DNA of 64,000 bases from JBBSEX01 sp038239345 (GTDB taxonomy: Bacteria; Acidobacteriota; Terriglobia; Bryobacterales; Bryobacteraceae), in NCBI GenBank assembly GCA_038239345.1, contig JBBSEX010000013.1, positions 1-64,000 of the forward strand, in the 5' to 3' direction. The notes below the pieces were generated by a model, which worked only from the letters and a program-made list of their open reading frames with translations, was not told the DNA's origin and made no database searches. Made by a program: the position numbers and the translations under genes. Below, piece after piece: positions 44,655 through 54,207 of the stretch. Position 1 is the first letter of the stretch, and the number at the start of each line of letters is the position of its first letter.

Positions 44655-45745
44655 AGCCCTGCGGCGTGTACATCGCTTATCCTTTTTGCAGCCAGAAATG
44701 TACTTTTTGCAATTTCGCTTCAGGCGTATTGCCGCGCGATCTGGAGCCCCGTTATCTGGCGGCGCTCCGCGTTGAGTTAACGTCATTTCCCTGGCCCTGC
44801 GCGCCGGATTCGGTATACCTCGGCGGCGGCACGCCCAGTCAAATCGACCCGGAAGCATTAGCCCCGATATTATCTGTCATCCCCGGCGATTGGACGGAGG
44901 CCACCATCGAGTGCGCACCGGGCAGCATCACAGCGGAGAAAGCGAAAGCGTGGCGCAAAGCCGGCATCAATCGCGCCAGCTTAGGCGTGCAATCTTTCGT
45001 TCGTAGCGAACTGGCGCGGACCGGCCGTAAACACAGCGCTGAAACCGTTGCCGCAGATGTCGCCATCCTTCGCGACGCGGGAATTGATCACATCAATCTG
45101 GACCTGATTGCGGGCTTGCCAGGACAGAATCCCGCGAGTTGGCAGCAGTCGCTCGATGGGATAAAACGGCTTGCCCCGGATCATGCGTCCATTTACATGT
45201 TAGAGGTGGATGAAGAAAGCCGCCTGGGCAAAGAGATGCTGTTGGGCGGCGTGCGATACGGTGCGTCCGATGTTCCCAGCGAAAACACGATCGCAGATTT
45301 TTACGACTCGGGCGTGGAACAATTTGCCGCCGTGGGCTTATTGCGCTATGAGATTTCCAACTTCGCGCAAGCGGGTTGCGAGTCGTTACACAATCTGAAA
45401 TATTGGCAGCTTGCGCCGTACTTCGGTTTTGGAAGCGATGCCCATTCCTTCGACGGAGTCTGGCGCTGGCAGAACGTCGAGAACGCCGCCGATTACGTCA
45501 GCCTTACCGAACGGAGCGAATCCACACGAATTGAAAGCACCGCGGCAAATTCGGTGGAGGAGCGCTTCTTTGTGGGCTTGCGTCTGAGTGCCGGCATCAG
45601 GCCCGACGTTGCCGAATGGCAGCGATACGCTGAGCCGATTCATCGCTTCCTGGAAGGTGGTCTGCTGGAGACCGATGGCCAGACGTTGCGCTTGACCGAT
45701 CGTGGCGTGCTGCTCTCGAACGAAGTTTTCGCCCAGTTTATTTAG
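44651..45745 (+). CDS. HemW-like radical SAM protein
   Basis: A 364-residue radical SAM protein of the HemN/HemW family. The cluster motif is Cys13, Cys17 and Cys20 (CSQKCTFC); VYLGGGTPSQ, SLGVQSF, NLDLIAGLPGQ and YEISNFA follow in order, then the C-terminal winged-helix-like domain. HemW proteins are thought to be heme chaperones, not coproporphyrinogen oxidases. The GTG start overlaps the cyaY stop by four bases; iron/heme traffic is a plausible theme. Confidence 0.93.
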   Translation: MKPCGVYIAYPFCSQKCTFCNFASGVLPRDLEPRYLAALRVELTSFPWPCAPDSVYLGGGTPSQIDPEALAPILSVIPGDWTEATIECAPGSITAEKAKAWRKAGINRASLGVQSFVRSELARTGRKHSAETVAADVAILRDAGIDHINLDLIAGLPGQNPASWQQSLDGIKRLAPDHASIYMLEVDEESRLGKEMLLGGVRYGASDVPSENTIADFYDSGVEQFAAVGLLRYEISNFAQAGCESLHNLKYWQLAPYFGFGSDAHSFDGVWRWQNVENAADYVSLTERSESTRIESTAANSVEERFFVGLRLSAGIRPDVAEWQRYAEPIHRFLEGGLLETDGQTLRLTDRGVLLSNEVFAQFI

Positions 45746-45748
45746 GAC

Positions 45749-46792
45749 ATGCATCAGCACATCATCGATCTCCGCAGCGATACCGTCACTCGCCCCACTG
45801 ACGCGATGCGGCGCGCCATGGCCGAAGCCGACGTGGGAGACGACGTCTATGGAGAAGACCCCACTGTCAATCGCCTGGAACTGCGGGCGGCTCAAATATT
45901 CGCTAAGGAGGCCGCGCTTTTCGTTCCTACCGGCACCATGGGAAACACCATCGCCATTAAGATGCACACCCAGCATGGTGAAGAAGTAATCTGCGATTCG
46001 CGGGCGCATATTCTCGATTGGGAACTCTCCATGACGGCGTGGTTCTCGGGTTGCCTGGTGCGTCCGATTACAACCGAAGACGGCATCCTGCGCTGGCCGG
46101 CCATTGAGCGCCACCTGCGCACTTTCGGTCCGCACAACGCACCGACGTCGTTAATTGAAATCGAGAATACGCACAACATGGCCGGCGGGGTTGTCTATCC
46201 GCTGGAGGTGATCGGCGAAATTTGCGCGAATGCCCACGAGCGCGATTTGAAAGTCCACATAGATGGCGCGCGAATCTTCAACGCCCAAGCCGCCAGCGGT
46301 CTACCGGTGGCGATTATCGCGCAACCAGTGGATTCCGTGATGTTCTGTCTGTCCAAGGGATTGGGCGCGCCGGTGGGATCGATGGTGGTTGGCAGCGCGG
46401 ATGCAATCGCCCGCGGCCGGTTGTATCGCAAGCGGCTTGGCGGCGGCATGCGCCAGGCGGGCGTGTTGGCGGCTGCGGGAATAATCGCGCTCGAAGATAT
46501 GCCCCAGCGTCTTTCCGAAGATCACGACAACGCGCGCTTCCTAGCCCAACAGCTCTCTCTGATCCCGGGAGTCGCCATCGATCCGGCAAAGGTTCAGACC
46601 AACATCGTAATTTTCGATATCGCCGGAAGCGGGTTGACGCCGGCGGAATTTAGCCAGCGCTTGCAACTGCATGGCGTTCGCATGAATGGAGTCGGTGGAA
46701 CACTGGTCCGGCTTGTCACTCACTACGATGTGCCTCGCGCCGATTGCGAGCAGGCACTTCTGGCAATTCAGCAAGTGCTGAAGCCCGTTTAA
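45749..46792 (+). CDS. ltaE: Low-specificity L-threonine aldolase
   Basis: A 347-residue PLP enzyme that cleaves threonine or allo-threonine to glycine and acetaldehyde. IIDLRSDTVTRPTDAMRRAM, GDDVYGEDPTVN, PTGTMGNTIA and IDGARIFNAQAASG are family blocks, and the Schiff-base Lys is in FCLSKGLGAPVGS. It begins three bases after the HemW-like gene. Its TAA shares four bases with the mutS2 stop on the other strand. Confidence 0.95.
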   Translation: MHQHIIDLRSDTVTRPTDAMRRAMAEADVGDDVYGEDPTVNRLELRAAQIFAKEAALFVPTGTMGNTIAIKMHTQHGEEVICDSRAHILDWELSMTAWFSGCLVRPITTEDGILRWPAIERHLRTFGPHNAPTSLIEIENTHNMAGGVVYPLEVIGEICANAHERDLKVHIDGARIFNAQAASGLPVAIIAQPVDSVMFCLSKGLGAPVGSMVVGSADAIARGRLYRKRLGGGMRQAGVLAAAGIIALEDMPQRLSEDHDNARFLAQQLSLIPGVAIDPAKVQTNIVIFDIAGSGLTPAEFSQRLQLHGVRMNGVGGTLVRLVTHYDVPRADCEQALLAIQQVLKPV

Positions 46793-49209
46793 GTCTTGAG
46801 TTCCACGACAGTAGCGCCCGTACCGCCTTCCGCTGGCGACGCCGGATAAAACTTCTCGACGTGGGGATTTTTCGTTAGCAGATCGGTCACGGCCTTGCGA
46901 AGAATCCCCATTCCGTGACCGTGAACCACACGCACCCGGTCCACCTGCGCCAGTGCCGCGCTATCCAAAAACTTGTCTACCTGTTCGCAAGCTTCTTCGG
47001 CCCGTTGTCCGATGATATTGACTTCCCGATACGATATATCCCAGCGCGGGCCCTGCGTATAGGAGACACCCTTGGGCAGCATCGCCGCATCGGGCAACGC
47101 ATCCAGAACCTCTTCCACATCGTCCACCGTAATCTTCATCTTCATGACACCGGCGTCCACTTCAAGCGTGCCGTCACCCAGAATCCGCCGGATCCGAGCC
47201 GGTTGCCGAACCCCCTTCATGCGAATGCGAGCGCCCTCCACGATTTTTAATCGCGCCGGCTGAGCCGATTTTTCAGCGCCGGATCCGGCATGGATTTCCG
47301 CGTCTAACGCTTCCGTAAACTCGCGCTTGGTCTTCGAGACTTTGCGCAGAGCGTTCTCCGATGCCTTGCGTTGTTCCAGCCCCTGGGCGATTTGTTCAAT
47401 AGCTTGCCGCGATTGTTCTTCAAACTTCGCGATTACCTCTGAAGCGCGATGTTCCAGCTCGCGAATTTTGGTCTGACCCTTGCGTTCCCATTCTTTCTCC
47501 AGGGCCGCCTCGCGCGCCGCCAGATCTAATTCTTTCTGCTTCAGCAGCGATTCCAAAGCGGTGGTAGTTTCCAGTTTCAGATGCAGGTCGCTCAGGAACC
47601 GGGCTATGTCGCGCTCGCTGGAACTCATCGCCGCGCGGGCCCGTTCAATCAGGTTTGGCGATAGGCCTAGCCGGCTGGCGATGTCGAGTCCAGCGGATTT
47701 ACCGGGCGCTCCCAGCCGCAGAATGTATGTCGGCTGCAGCGTCTCATCGTCAAATCCCATGGAGGCATTTACTACACCCTCCGTATTCGCCCCGTAAATC
47801 TTCAGCGCAAGCAGATGGGTGGAGGCCAGCGTGAAAGCCCCGCTGCGGCGAAAGGAATCCAGAAACGCGACTCCCAATGCACCACCCTCTTCGGGATCCG
47901 TCGCCCGGCCCAGCTCATCCAGCAACAGCAATGAATCGGGGGTGGCTTCGTCCAGCATATTGCGAAGATTCGCGATGTGCGCGGAGAACGTGCTGAGACT
48001 TTCCTGAATCGATTGATTGTCGCCAATATCGGCCAGCACGCGATCGAACAACGGGAATTCCGCTTCGACGCAAGGTACCGGGAAACCGGCGTGGGCCATC
48101 AATGCCAGCAGCCCGACGGTCTTCATCGAAACCGTTTTGCCGCCGGTGTTAGGACCGCTGATCAGCAGGGTGCGGCGGTTACTTTCCAGATGCAGCGAAA
48201 TCCCTACAATGGGTTTATGTTGCTTACGTAGCAGGTCTTCCAGCAGTGGATGACGGGCCTCGCGCAGGATTAAACGCCGGTTTGCATCGGGGCTGAATCG
48301 CGGAATCACGCACTGAAATTCGCGGGCGAAAGCGGCTTTGCCAAAGATCAGATCCAACCGGCCCATGATGTCCACCGCGGCCGCGATGGCTGGGGCGTGC
48401 TCGCGCAGGCGTTTAGTCAGGTCAAACAAAATCCGCGCGATTTCCTGCAACTCTTCTTCCGTCAGCCGCACAAGCTCGTTGTTAAGATCTATGGTCTCCA
48501 GCGGCTCGACAAACAAAGTGTGGCCGCTACCACTGGCCCCGTGAATCACGCCGTCCACCTTGCGCCGCTGTCCCGCCACAACCGGCACCACGAAACGTTC
48601 GTTGCGGATGGTGACGAACTCTTCCTGCAGTGTGCCGTCTTCGCGATGGGCTTTTAGAAAGCGCTCCAGCGACGAATGAATTTCTTTCTGCTGGCGTTCC
48701 ATGTCGCGCCGCAAACGCCGCAAAGCTACACTCGCATCGTCGGCCAGCGTTCCATCGGGAAGCACCTTGCCGCTGACGTCTCGTAGCAACTGGCGGAAAT
48801 CGCCAATACCTGCGACGATCTTCGCCAGGCGCGGAAACCGGCCCTCCACCACGGCAAGAATAGATCGGGCGTCGCCGGCGCGGTCTAACAATTGCGTCAG
48901 ATCGTAAATCTGGCGCGCTTCCAGACTCGATCCTTCAATGCGCAGCAGTTGTATGGCAGTGATGGAATCGGGTAGCGAATCAAAATTCAAGCTAACAGCC
49001 GACCCGCGTGCACCCTGCCGCGACAGCGCCACCGACCCCAGATAGTCGATAGCTTCGCCGGCATCGGCCAGCGCCCCTTCCAGCTTCTCGCGGTCCATCC
49101 CAGGGTCGATCTTACGCAGCTCCGCCTTGCCCAAAGGACTGCGCACAAATCGGCCGATAAGAGCGCGCAGCGATTCGAATTCCAGAATATTAGAACTGGT
49201 TACGAGCAT
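46789..49209 (-). CDS. mutS2: DNA mismatch-like / recombination suppressor MutS2
   Basis: An 806-residue MutS2. There is no mismatch-reading domain; the core begins near residue 10, the ATPase is at about 325-520 (Walker A ISGPNTGGKTVSMK, Walker B LLLLDELGRATDPEEGGAL), a coiled linker at about 520-640 and a C-terminal Smr nuclease domain (VDRVRVVHGHGMGILRKAV). It acts on branched DNA or stalled ribosomes. It follows a Nudix gene by 23 bases and is the last gene of a long minus-strand group. Confidence 0.96.
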   Translation of the reverse strand: MLVTSSNILEFESLRALIGRFVRSPLGKAELRKIDPGMDREKLEGALADAGEAIDYLGSVALSRQGARGSAVSLNFDSLPDSITAIQLLRIEGSSLEARQIYDLTQLLDRAGDARSILAVVEGRFPRLAKIVAGIGDFRQLLRDVSGKVLPDGTLADDASVALRRLRRDMERQQKEIHSSLERFLKAHREDGTLQEEFVTIRNERFVVPVVAGQRRKVDGVIHGASGSGHTLFVEPLETIDLNNELVRLTEEELQEIARILFDLTKRLREHAPAIAAAVDIMGRLDLIFGKAAFAREFQCVIPRFSPDANRRLILREARHPLLEDLLRKQHKPIVGISLHLESNRRTLLISGPNTGGKTVSMKTVGLLALMAHAGFPVPCVEAEFPLFDRVLADIGDNQSIQESLSTFSAHIANLRNMLDEATPDSLLLLDELGRATDPEEGGALGVAFLDSFRRSGAFTLASTHLLALKIYGANTEGVVNASMGFDDETLQPTYILRLGAPGKSAGLDIASRLGLSPNLIERARAAMSSSERDIARFLSDLHLKLETTTALESLLKQKELDLAAREAALEKEWERKGQTKIRELEHRASEVIAKFEEQSRQAIEQIAQGLEQRKASENALRKVSKTKREFTEALDAEIHAGSGAEKSAQPARLKIVEGARIRMKGVRQPARIRRILGDGTLEVDAGVMKMKITVDDVEEVLDALPDAAMLPKGVSYTQGPRWDISYREVNIIGQRAEEACEQVDKFLDSAALAQVDRVRVVHGHGMGILRKAVTDLLTKNPHVEKFYPASPAEGGTGATVVELKT

Positions 49210-49232
49210 AGTGGGGCCAATAGAACCGCCGG

Positions 49233-49661
49233 TCAGCGTAGTTGGAATGCTTTCTGAATTACGGGGAGCGTGCCTTCCGTTAGTTGATATGACGAGAGCT
49301 TTTTTTCACTTACCCAGGCAACATTACTGACATCGTCGCCCGGACGAACATCGCCACTTACTACTCTACAAAGATAATCGACCAAAACGTAGTGATACTC
49401 CGGTTGGCCTTTCCTGTCGAGCATAATTCGCTCAAAGATTTCCAGGACGGAAAGCGGCTTGACCACCAATCCAGTTTCTTCCAGAACCTCGCGGCGGATG
49501 CCCGCTTCCAGCAGTTCGCCCAACTCCAATACGCCGCCGGGGAGTGACCAGTATCCCTTCAACGGCTCGCGCCCGCGCTCCACCAAAAGGATTGCGTTCC
49601 GGCGGAAAATCAGCGCGCCTACCCCCAATATCGGACGCTCGGGATATTGTCGCGAGTTCAC
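49233..49661 (-). CDS. Nudix hydrolase
   Basis: A 142-residue Nudix protein. The catalytic box GVLELGELLEAGIRREVLEE continues with TGL and matches Gx5Ex7REUxEExGU exactly. These enzymes split nucleoside diphosphates linked to another group; the substrate cannot be read from the sequence, but 8-oxo-dGTP-type or sugar-nucleotide cleavage are common. It lies four bases after the SMP-30 gene. Confidence 0.93.
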   Translation of the reverse strand: MNSRQYPERPILGVGALIFRRNAILLVERGREPLKGYWSLPGGVLELGELLEAGIRREVLEETGLVVKPLSVLEIFERIMLDRKGQPEYHYVLVDYLCRVVSGDVRPGDDVSNVAWVSEKKLSSYQLTEGTLPVIQKAFQLR

Positions 49662-49665
49662 GCGT

Positions 49666-50526
49666 TTAATACTGCACTGCGCCTTTCACGCTAAGCCTCA
49701 CGCGGTATACCGACGTTTGGGCCGTAATATAAAGTCCCTGGAAATCCGCGTCGCCAAACGCGCAGTTAGATGGCGTCTCGGCCAGTTCTATGACTCCCTT
49801 AGCCGTGCCGTCGGCGGAATAAATTAGCAATTTACGAGCGGCAATATAGAGGACGCCCTTTTCGTCCACAGCCATCCCACCTGGAATTCCCTCTATTCCG
49901 CTAATCAGAATTCGTTCGTTGGCCGCCGCGCCGGCGCGGTCTAAATCATAGGCGCGAATATTTCTCTCATCGGCATTGGAGACATACAGGATCTTGCCAT
50001 TGGGCGAAAGCGCCACTCCTTTCGGCCGCCCGGCTGGCTTGGCAATCACTTCGATTTCGCCCTTTGGCGTGATGTGATACACCCCAAAAAAATCCAGTTC
50101 GCGCGTGTCGTTTTCTTTGCCGAATGCAGGATCGGTAAAGTAAACGTGGCCGTCATGACGCACCACGATGCCGTTCGGGGCGTTCAGACGCTTGCCCTCC
50201 CACCGATCGGCAAGCACTTCCACCTTGCCCTTCTTATCCACTCGAACCACGCGCCGCGCATGGGCTTCGGTGACATACAGGCGTCCCCGCTCATCCAGAG
50301 CATTTCCGTTCGCGCCCTCTGTCTTGTCGCGATACGGCACCACACCCTCGCCCGGCACAATCTGATGCTGCGTGCTGGTAGGAATGTCGCTGAAGATCAG
50401 AAAACCTTCCCGCGACCACACCGGGCCCTGAACATAATGAAAGTTCGACGCCACCCGTTCCACCTGAAGGAGGTTCGGACCTTGGGCATACAGCGCAAGA
50501 GTAAAAAGCCAAAGAGATAGTTTCAC
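49666..50526 (-). CDS. SMP-30/gluconolactonase-like protein
   Basis: A 286-residue exported six-bladed beta-propeller. A signal peptide (LSLWLFTLALYAQG) precedes the metal-site motifs QGPVWSREGF, GANGNALDERGRLYV, LNAPNGIVVRHDG and YFTDPAFG, with PSNCAFGD near the end. Members hydrolyse lactones such as gluconolactone. Its start overlaps the POTRA gene stop by four bases, so they are co-expressed. Confidence 0.9.
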   Translation of the reverse strand: MKLSLWLFTLALYAQGPNLLQVERVASNFHYVQGPVWSREGFLIFSDIPTSTQHQIVPGEGVVPYRDKTEGANGNALDERGRLYVTEAHARRVVRVDKKGKVEVLADRWEGKRLNAPNGIVVRHDGHVYFTDPAFGKENDTRELDFFGVYHITPKGEIEVIAKPAGRPKGVALSPNGKILYVSNADERNIRAYDLDRAGAAANERILISGIEGIPGGMAVDEKGVLYIAARKLLIYSADGTAKGVIELAETPSNCAFGDADFQGLYITAQTSVYRVRLSVKGAVQY

Positions 50527-51836
50527 GATTTGCTGAAATAGAGTGTGACATTCACGATGTGTGTCGCCTCATCAATCGTTCTTTCCGAACGCGTGTTACC
50601 TAGATGTTCGAACAGATCCTCTTCGCGAATTCGATTCAGGAAGAAATCGGGATAATCGGAATCGAACGGCTTGCCGCCCTGTATACTCCAGAGCTTGCGA
50701 ATCGCCGGTTCCGTCTCGATGTCCAAGCCAACAATCGTCAGTAACCCGAGCACAAATTGCGGACCCGGTATGACGTGGATCACGATGTCCACCGTCTTCT
50801 TCTGGTCGTCGATCTTTCGTTCCACAGTGGTTGTCGCGTGAATATAGCCATCCCGCCGCAGACGCTTGCGCACCCGGTCTTCCCCGGCGCGGACCTCATC
50901 GAAATTCGCCGGCTCACCCGTTTTTATCTTCGCCAGCTTCACGATATCGGCGGGAGAAGGATCTTCCGAACCATCGCCGCGCACCGTTCCCAACGTATAG
51001 ACCGGACCCTCAATCACCGTAACAGTCACAATCAGCCCATCGATATCTTTCGCCGCTGCCGGTGCTGTTTCCAGTTTCGGAAACGTCACCCGAATCAGGC
51101 CTCGGGCATCGTACAAGGGCCGGACGTTGCTGTCCAGTAACTGCCGGATTCCGGGCTCGGTGTAGGGAACCCCGACAGCGACCTCGGCGAGTTTGTTCCG
51201 CAAAACTTCCGGCTGAATCACCTTGCTATCAAGAAACTTGATTTGCGCAACCACGGCCCGGGCGCGCGCCGGGCGGAAGACCACAACCAGATTCGCATTA
51301 GGATCGGGATCCAGCTTCGATACTAATTTTTCGGTAAAATTCTTCGCCCCAAGAAAGTCGCCGATCTCTTTCGTCAGGCGCGCCAGCACTTCCTTCGTAC
51401 CGGGAATCTTATCGCCGAAGAGCGGCTCTTCTCTCTTCAGCATCGCCCGCAATTCGCCATCGCTCACGGACAATTCTTCAAAGCGATAGGGATATACCTG
51501 TTCCACTTCAGAAATCTGGAATGTGCCCTTATAGCCTTTGCCGCCGGGGTCGGGACCAAATTCGTATCCAACACTATTGAACGCCGCCGTGGCTAATAAC
51601 CGGTTGCGTGCCGCCTCGAAATCTAACTTACCCGCGGGCTGACCGATCTTCAGGCCGGACGCAGCCAGTATCTGCTCTCTGCTGTACAGCTTATTGCCCG
51701 TCACCACCAAGGAAACAATCGGCCACTCACTCGGGGCCACTGCGGGGTTCGGGGCCGGCGGTTTTGGCTTCGTTTTGGCAGTCTGCGCAGCCAGCGGTAG
51801 AAGTCCTAAAACCAGCCATAAAATCGGATTCTTCAT
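50523..51836 (-). CDS. POTRA-domain protein without beta-barrel
   Basis: A 437-residue protein. A signal peptide (ILWLVLGLLPLAAQT) and Pro/Lys linker are followed by successive POTRA-like units (SLVVTGNKLYSREQI, IKFLDSKVIQPEVLRNKLA, TVRGDGSEDPSPADIVK, LLTIVGLDIETEPAIRKL). BamA and TamA carry such domains before a 350-400 residue barrel; here translation stops after the last unit, and no barrel follows. It may act in the periplasm as a chaperone-like partner, or be a reduced paralogue of BamA. It lies 88 bases after HtrA and overlaps SMP-30. Confidence 0.82.
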   Translation of the reverse strand: MKNPILWLVLGLLPLAAQTAKTKPKPPAPNPAVAPSEWPIVSLVVTGNKLYSREQILAASGLKIGQPAGKLDFEAARNRLLATAAFNSVGYEFGPDPGGKGYKGTFQISEVEQVYPYRFEELSVSDGELRAMLKREEPLFGDKIPGTKEVLARLTKEIGDFLGAKNFTEKLVSKLDPDPNANLVVVFRPARARAVVAQIKFLDSKVIQPEVLRNKLAEVAVGVPYTEPGIRQLLDSNVRPLYDARGLIRVTFPKLETAPAAAKDIDGLIVTVTVIEGPVYTLGTVRGDGSEDPSPADIVKLAKIKTGEPANFDEVRAGEDRVRKRLRRDGYIHATTTVERKIDDQKKTVDIVIHVIPGPQFVLGLLTIVGLDIETEPAIRKLWSIQGGKPFDSDYPDFFLNRIREEDLFEHLGNTRSERTIDEATHIVNVTLYFSKS

Positions 51837-51924
51837 ACTTCCGTCTTCCCAGTCATGGCGAACCCTTTCGATTGGTCATCTGAATGAAGGTATATTTCGG
51901 ACGCGGAAACTCGCGCGAATATAT

Positions 51925-53418
51925 CTATTCGAGCTCAACGGTAACGAACATCAGATGCCCCGCTCTTTCGATTTGCAAAACGGCGGCCTCGCCCGGCTTA
52001 ACATTGTCCAGCGATTCCTTAAGCGCAATCAGAGTCACCGCCGGAATCGTATTCACCGCATAAATGACGTCGCCCGCCTGCAGTCCGTTCCCGGCGCCTT
52101 CCGATGACCGCGCCGCTACCACGATTCCGTACTCCCGGCGCAGTGTGGGAAACATTCGCGCCAGTTTTTCATTGATCTGAATAGCCAAAATCCCCAGCTT
52201 CGGGATCAAATTATCCGTTGGATTCACCATATCGGCGAAGCGCTGCGGATCGTCCTTGCGTTCAATCGCCTCCACCGGAATCGTCATCTTCTTGCTGTCG
52301 CGCAGTATTTCTATCTTCACCTTCTCGTCGAAAGGATGACGGAAAATTTCCAGTTCCACTTCGCGCGTCGTCTCCATTGGCTTGCCGTCGATCGCGGTGA
52401 TCAGATCGCCGACCCTCAATCCAGCTTTCTCCGCCGGACCGTCCGGCTGCACATCGGAAACAATCGGACCCCAATCCTGCGCCAGATGTAGACCCTGGGC
52501 CATCGGCGGAGTCACGCCTTGCACCGCGATCCCGATCTGGGCGCGATGCACGTGGCCTTCTTTTTTCAATTGTGTATAGATAGACCGGGCAAAGCTGCTG
52601 GGAATGGCGAATCCGATGCCCTCGCTACCGCCCGATTGCGAAATAATCAGCGTATTGATTCCTACCACCCGTCCCTCGACGTCCACCAGGGGGCCGCCGC
52701 TGTTGCCCGGATTGATGGGGGCGTCGGTCTGCACGTAAAGCATAATGTCGTCCGGCTTCAACTGCCGCGAAGTGGAGCTAATAATCCCCATGGAGACCGA
52801 ACTCTCCAATCCCAGCGGATTGCCGAAGGCCAGTACGATTTGCCCCTGCTTCAATTCGTTCGAATTCCCGAACACCAGATGCGGCAGCCCGTTCATTTCG
52901 ATTTTGAGTAGCGCGATATCGGTTTCGCGATCGATCCCCACAACGCGGGCCAGCAGAGTCTTGCCCGCTTGGCGTACCGGGGCATGGGGATTAGCCGGAA
53001 GCTTCACTTCAATTTTGCGGCCGCCCTGCACCACGTGGGCATTCGTGACGATGTAGCCATCGGGTGAAATGATCGCCCCTGAGCCGGTGCTGCGCTGTCG
53101 CGAAAGCAAGCTGCTAGTGGTGCTGGAGCCGTCCGATTCCTCGGGGGCCGCGTATCCTGTGGAAAAAATCTGGACCACGGCCGGACGGACGCGCGCCGCC
53201 AAACTCTCTAGCGACATGCTGAAATCGCGGATGGAAGTGGGTGGAATCGCGGTCGATGCAGCCGGTGTCACGGCAACCGGAGGAGGGGCGACAGCCGATG
53301 GTGGCGGTGCTGGCGGTTGCGCTTGCGGCGTCGATTGTGAACTGCCTCCCGCGCCTCCGGGCGGAGTCTGTGCCAGAACAGTCGATATCACAAACATGAG
53401 AAGAGCGGTGCAGCGCAT
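51925..53418 (-). CDS. HtrA/DegP-type serine protease with two PDZ domains
   Basis: A 497-residue periplasmic protease. After a signal peptide (LLMFVISTVLAQT) and a Pro/Ala-rich linker (about 18-62) the trypsin-like domain has His128 in TNAHVV, Asp167 in DIALLKI and Ser239 in GNSGG, all intact. Two PDZ domains follow (about 300-385 and 405-495). It degrades or refolds damaged envelope proteins. It is first in a minus-strand set with the POTRA, SMP-30, Nudix and mutS2 genes. Confidence 0.95.
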   Translation of the reverse strand: MRCTALLMFVISTVLAQTPPGGAGGSSQSTPQAQPPAPPPSAVAPPPVAVTPAASTAIPPTSIRDFSMSLESLAARVRPAVVQIFSTGYAAPEESDGSSTTSSLLSRQRSTGSGAIISPDGYIVTNAHVVQGGRKIEVKLPANPHAPVRQAGKTLLARVVGIDRETDIALLKIEMNGLPHLVFGNSNELKQGQIVLAFGNPLGLESSVSMGIISSTSRQLKPDDIMLYVQTDAPINPGNSGGPLVDVEGRVVGINTLIISQSGGSEGIGFAIPSSFARSIYTQLKKEGHVHRAQIGIAVQGVTPPMAQGLHLAQDWGPIVSDVQPDGPAEKAGLRVGDLITAIDGKPMETTREVELEIFRHPFDEKVKIEILRDSKKMTIPVEAIERKDDPQRFADMVNPTDNLIPKLGILAIQINEKLARMFPTLRREYGIVVAARSSEGAGNGLQAGDVIYAVNTIPAVTLIALKESLDNVKPGEAAVLQIERAGHLMFVTVELE

Positions 53419-53616
53419 TCGTTTGAGCCGTCAAGCCGGATAAAGCTGCAGAACCGGATGGCGGCTTACCTTTCTGACACATTTATCCTATCCTGTGTCC
53501 CGATTCTTAGACGCTGTTTGGCCCCAAGCTGATCCGGGATGTTGTGATTCCGGAGTGCGTTGCGCTCCTACACAGTTAGGTAGTGGCCGTGAACGCCTTT
53601 GCTCTTACAATGGGCC

Positions 53617-54207
53617 ATGCTCGAAACCGCTACCGGATCACCACGGCAACAGGTAACGCGGCTTCTAATGGAATGGAAGAATGGCAGCCGCGATGCCATG
53701 GACCTGCTGACGCCAGTCGTTTACGAAGAATTGCGGCGCCTGGCAGGCAGTTATCTGCGCCACGAACGCCCTGGCGTCACGCTACAGGCGACGGCTTTGG
53801 TTCACGAAGCTTACCTGCGTTTAGTAGCCCAGGATTTGCCCGATTGGGAAAGCCGGGCGCACTTTTTCGGCGTCGCGGCGCACGTTATGCGGCAAGTCCT
53901 GGTGGATCAAGCGCGCCGTCGCAAGAGCAAAAAGCGCGGGGGCGCAGTGGAGAAATTGCCTCTCGAAGAGGGCCTGCAGGCGGCTATCGGACGCGATAAA
54001 GACATTGAAGACCTTGACGAAGCCTTAAAAGCTTTGGCTGAATTTGATCCTCGTAAGTGCCAGGTTATCGAACTCCGCTTTTTCGGCGGCCTCAGCGTTG
54101 ACGAAGCCGCAAAGGCTCTGAATCTCTCCCCGTCTACAATCGGACGCGAACAGCGAATGGCCGAAGCTTGGCTCCATCGCCGGCTTAACGCCACAACCCC
54201 GGCATGA
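53617..54207 (+). CDS. ECF-type sigma factor
   Basis: A 196-residue sigma factor. Region 2 spans about 20-90 (YEELRRLAGSYLRHERPGVTLQATALVHEAYLRL) and region 4 about 130-190 (VIELRFFGGLSVDEAAKALNLSPSTI), in the style of the Sig-70 X6 group common in Acidobacteria and Planctomycetes. An upstream TTG at 53599 is possible, but the ATG at 53617 matches the usual start. The kinase gene overlaps its stop (ATGA), which suggests that phosphorylation controls this sigma factor. Confidence 0.93.
   Translation: MLETATGSPRQQVTRLLMEWKNGSRDAMDLLTPVVYEELRRLAGSYLRHERPGVTLQATALVHEAYLRLVAQDLPDWESRAHFFGVAAHVMRQVLVDQARRRKSKKRGGAVEKLPLEEGLQAAIGRDKDIEDLDEALKALAEFDPRKCQVIELRFFGGLSVDEAAKALNLSPSTIGREQRMAEAWLHRRLNATTPA

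Noticed and set aside
45386..46135. Minus-strand frame of 249 codons across hemW and ltaE
   Set aside because: It overlaps two clear genes on the other strand and shows no family motif.
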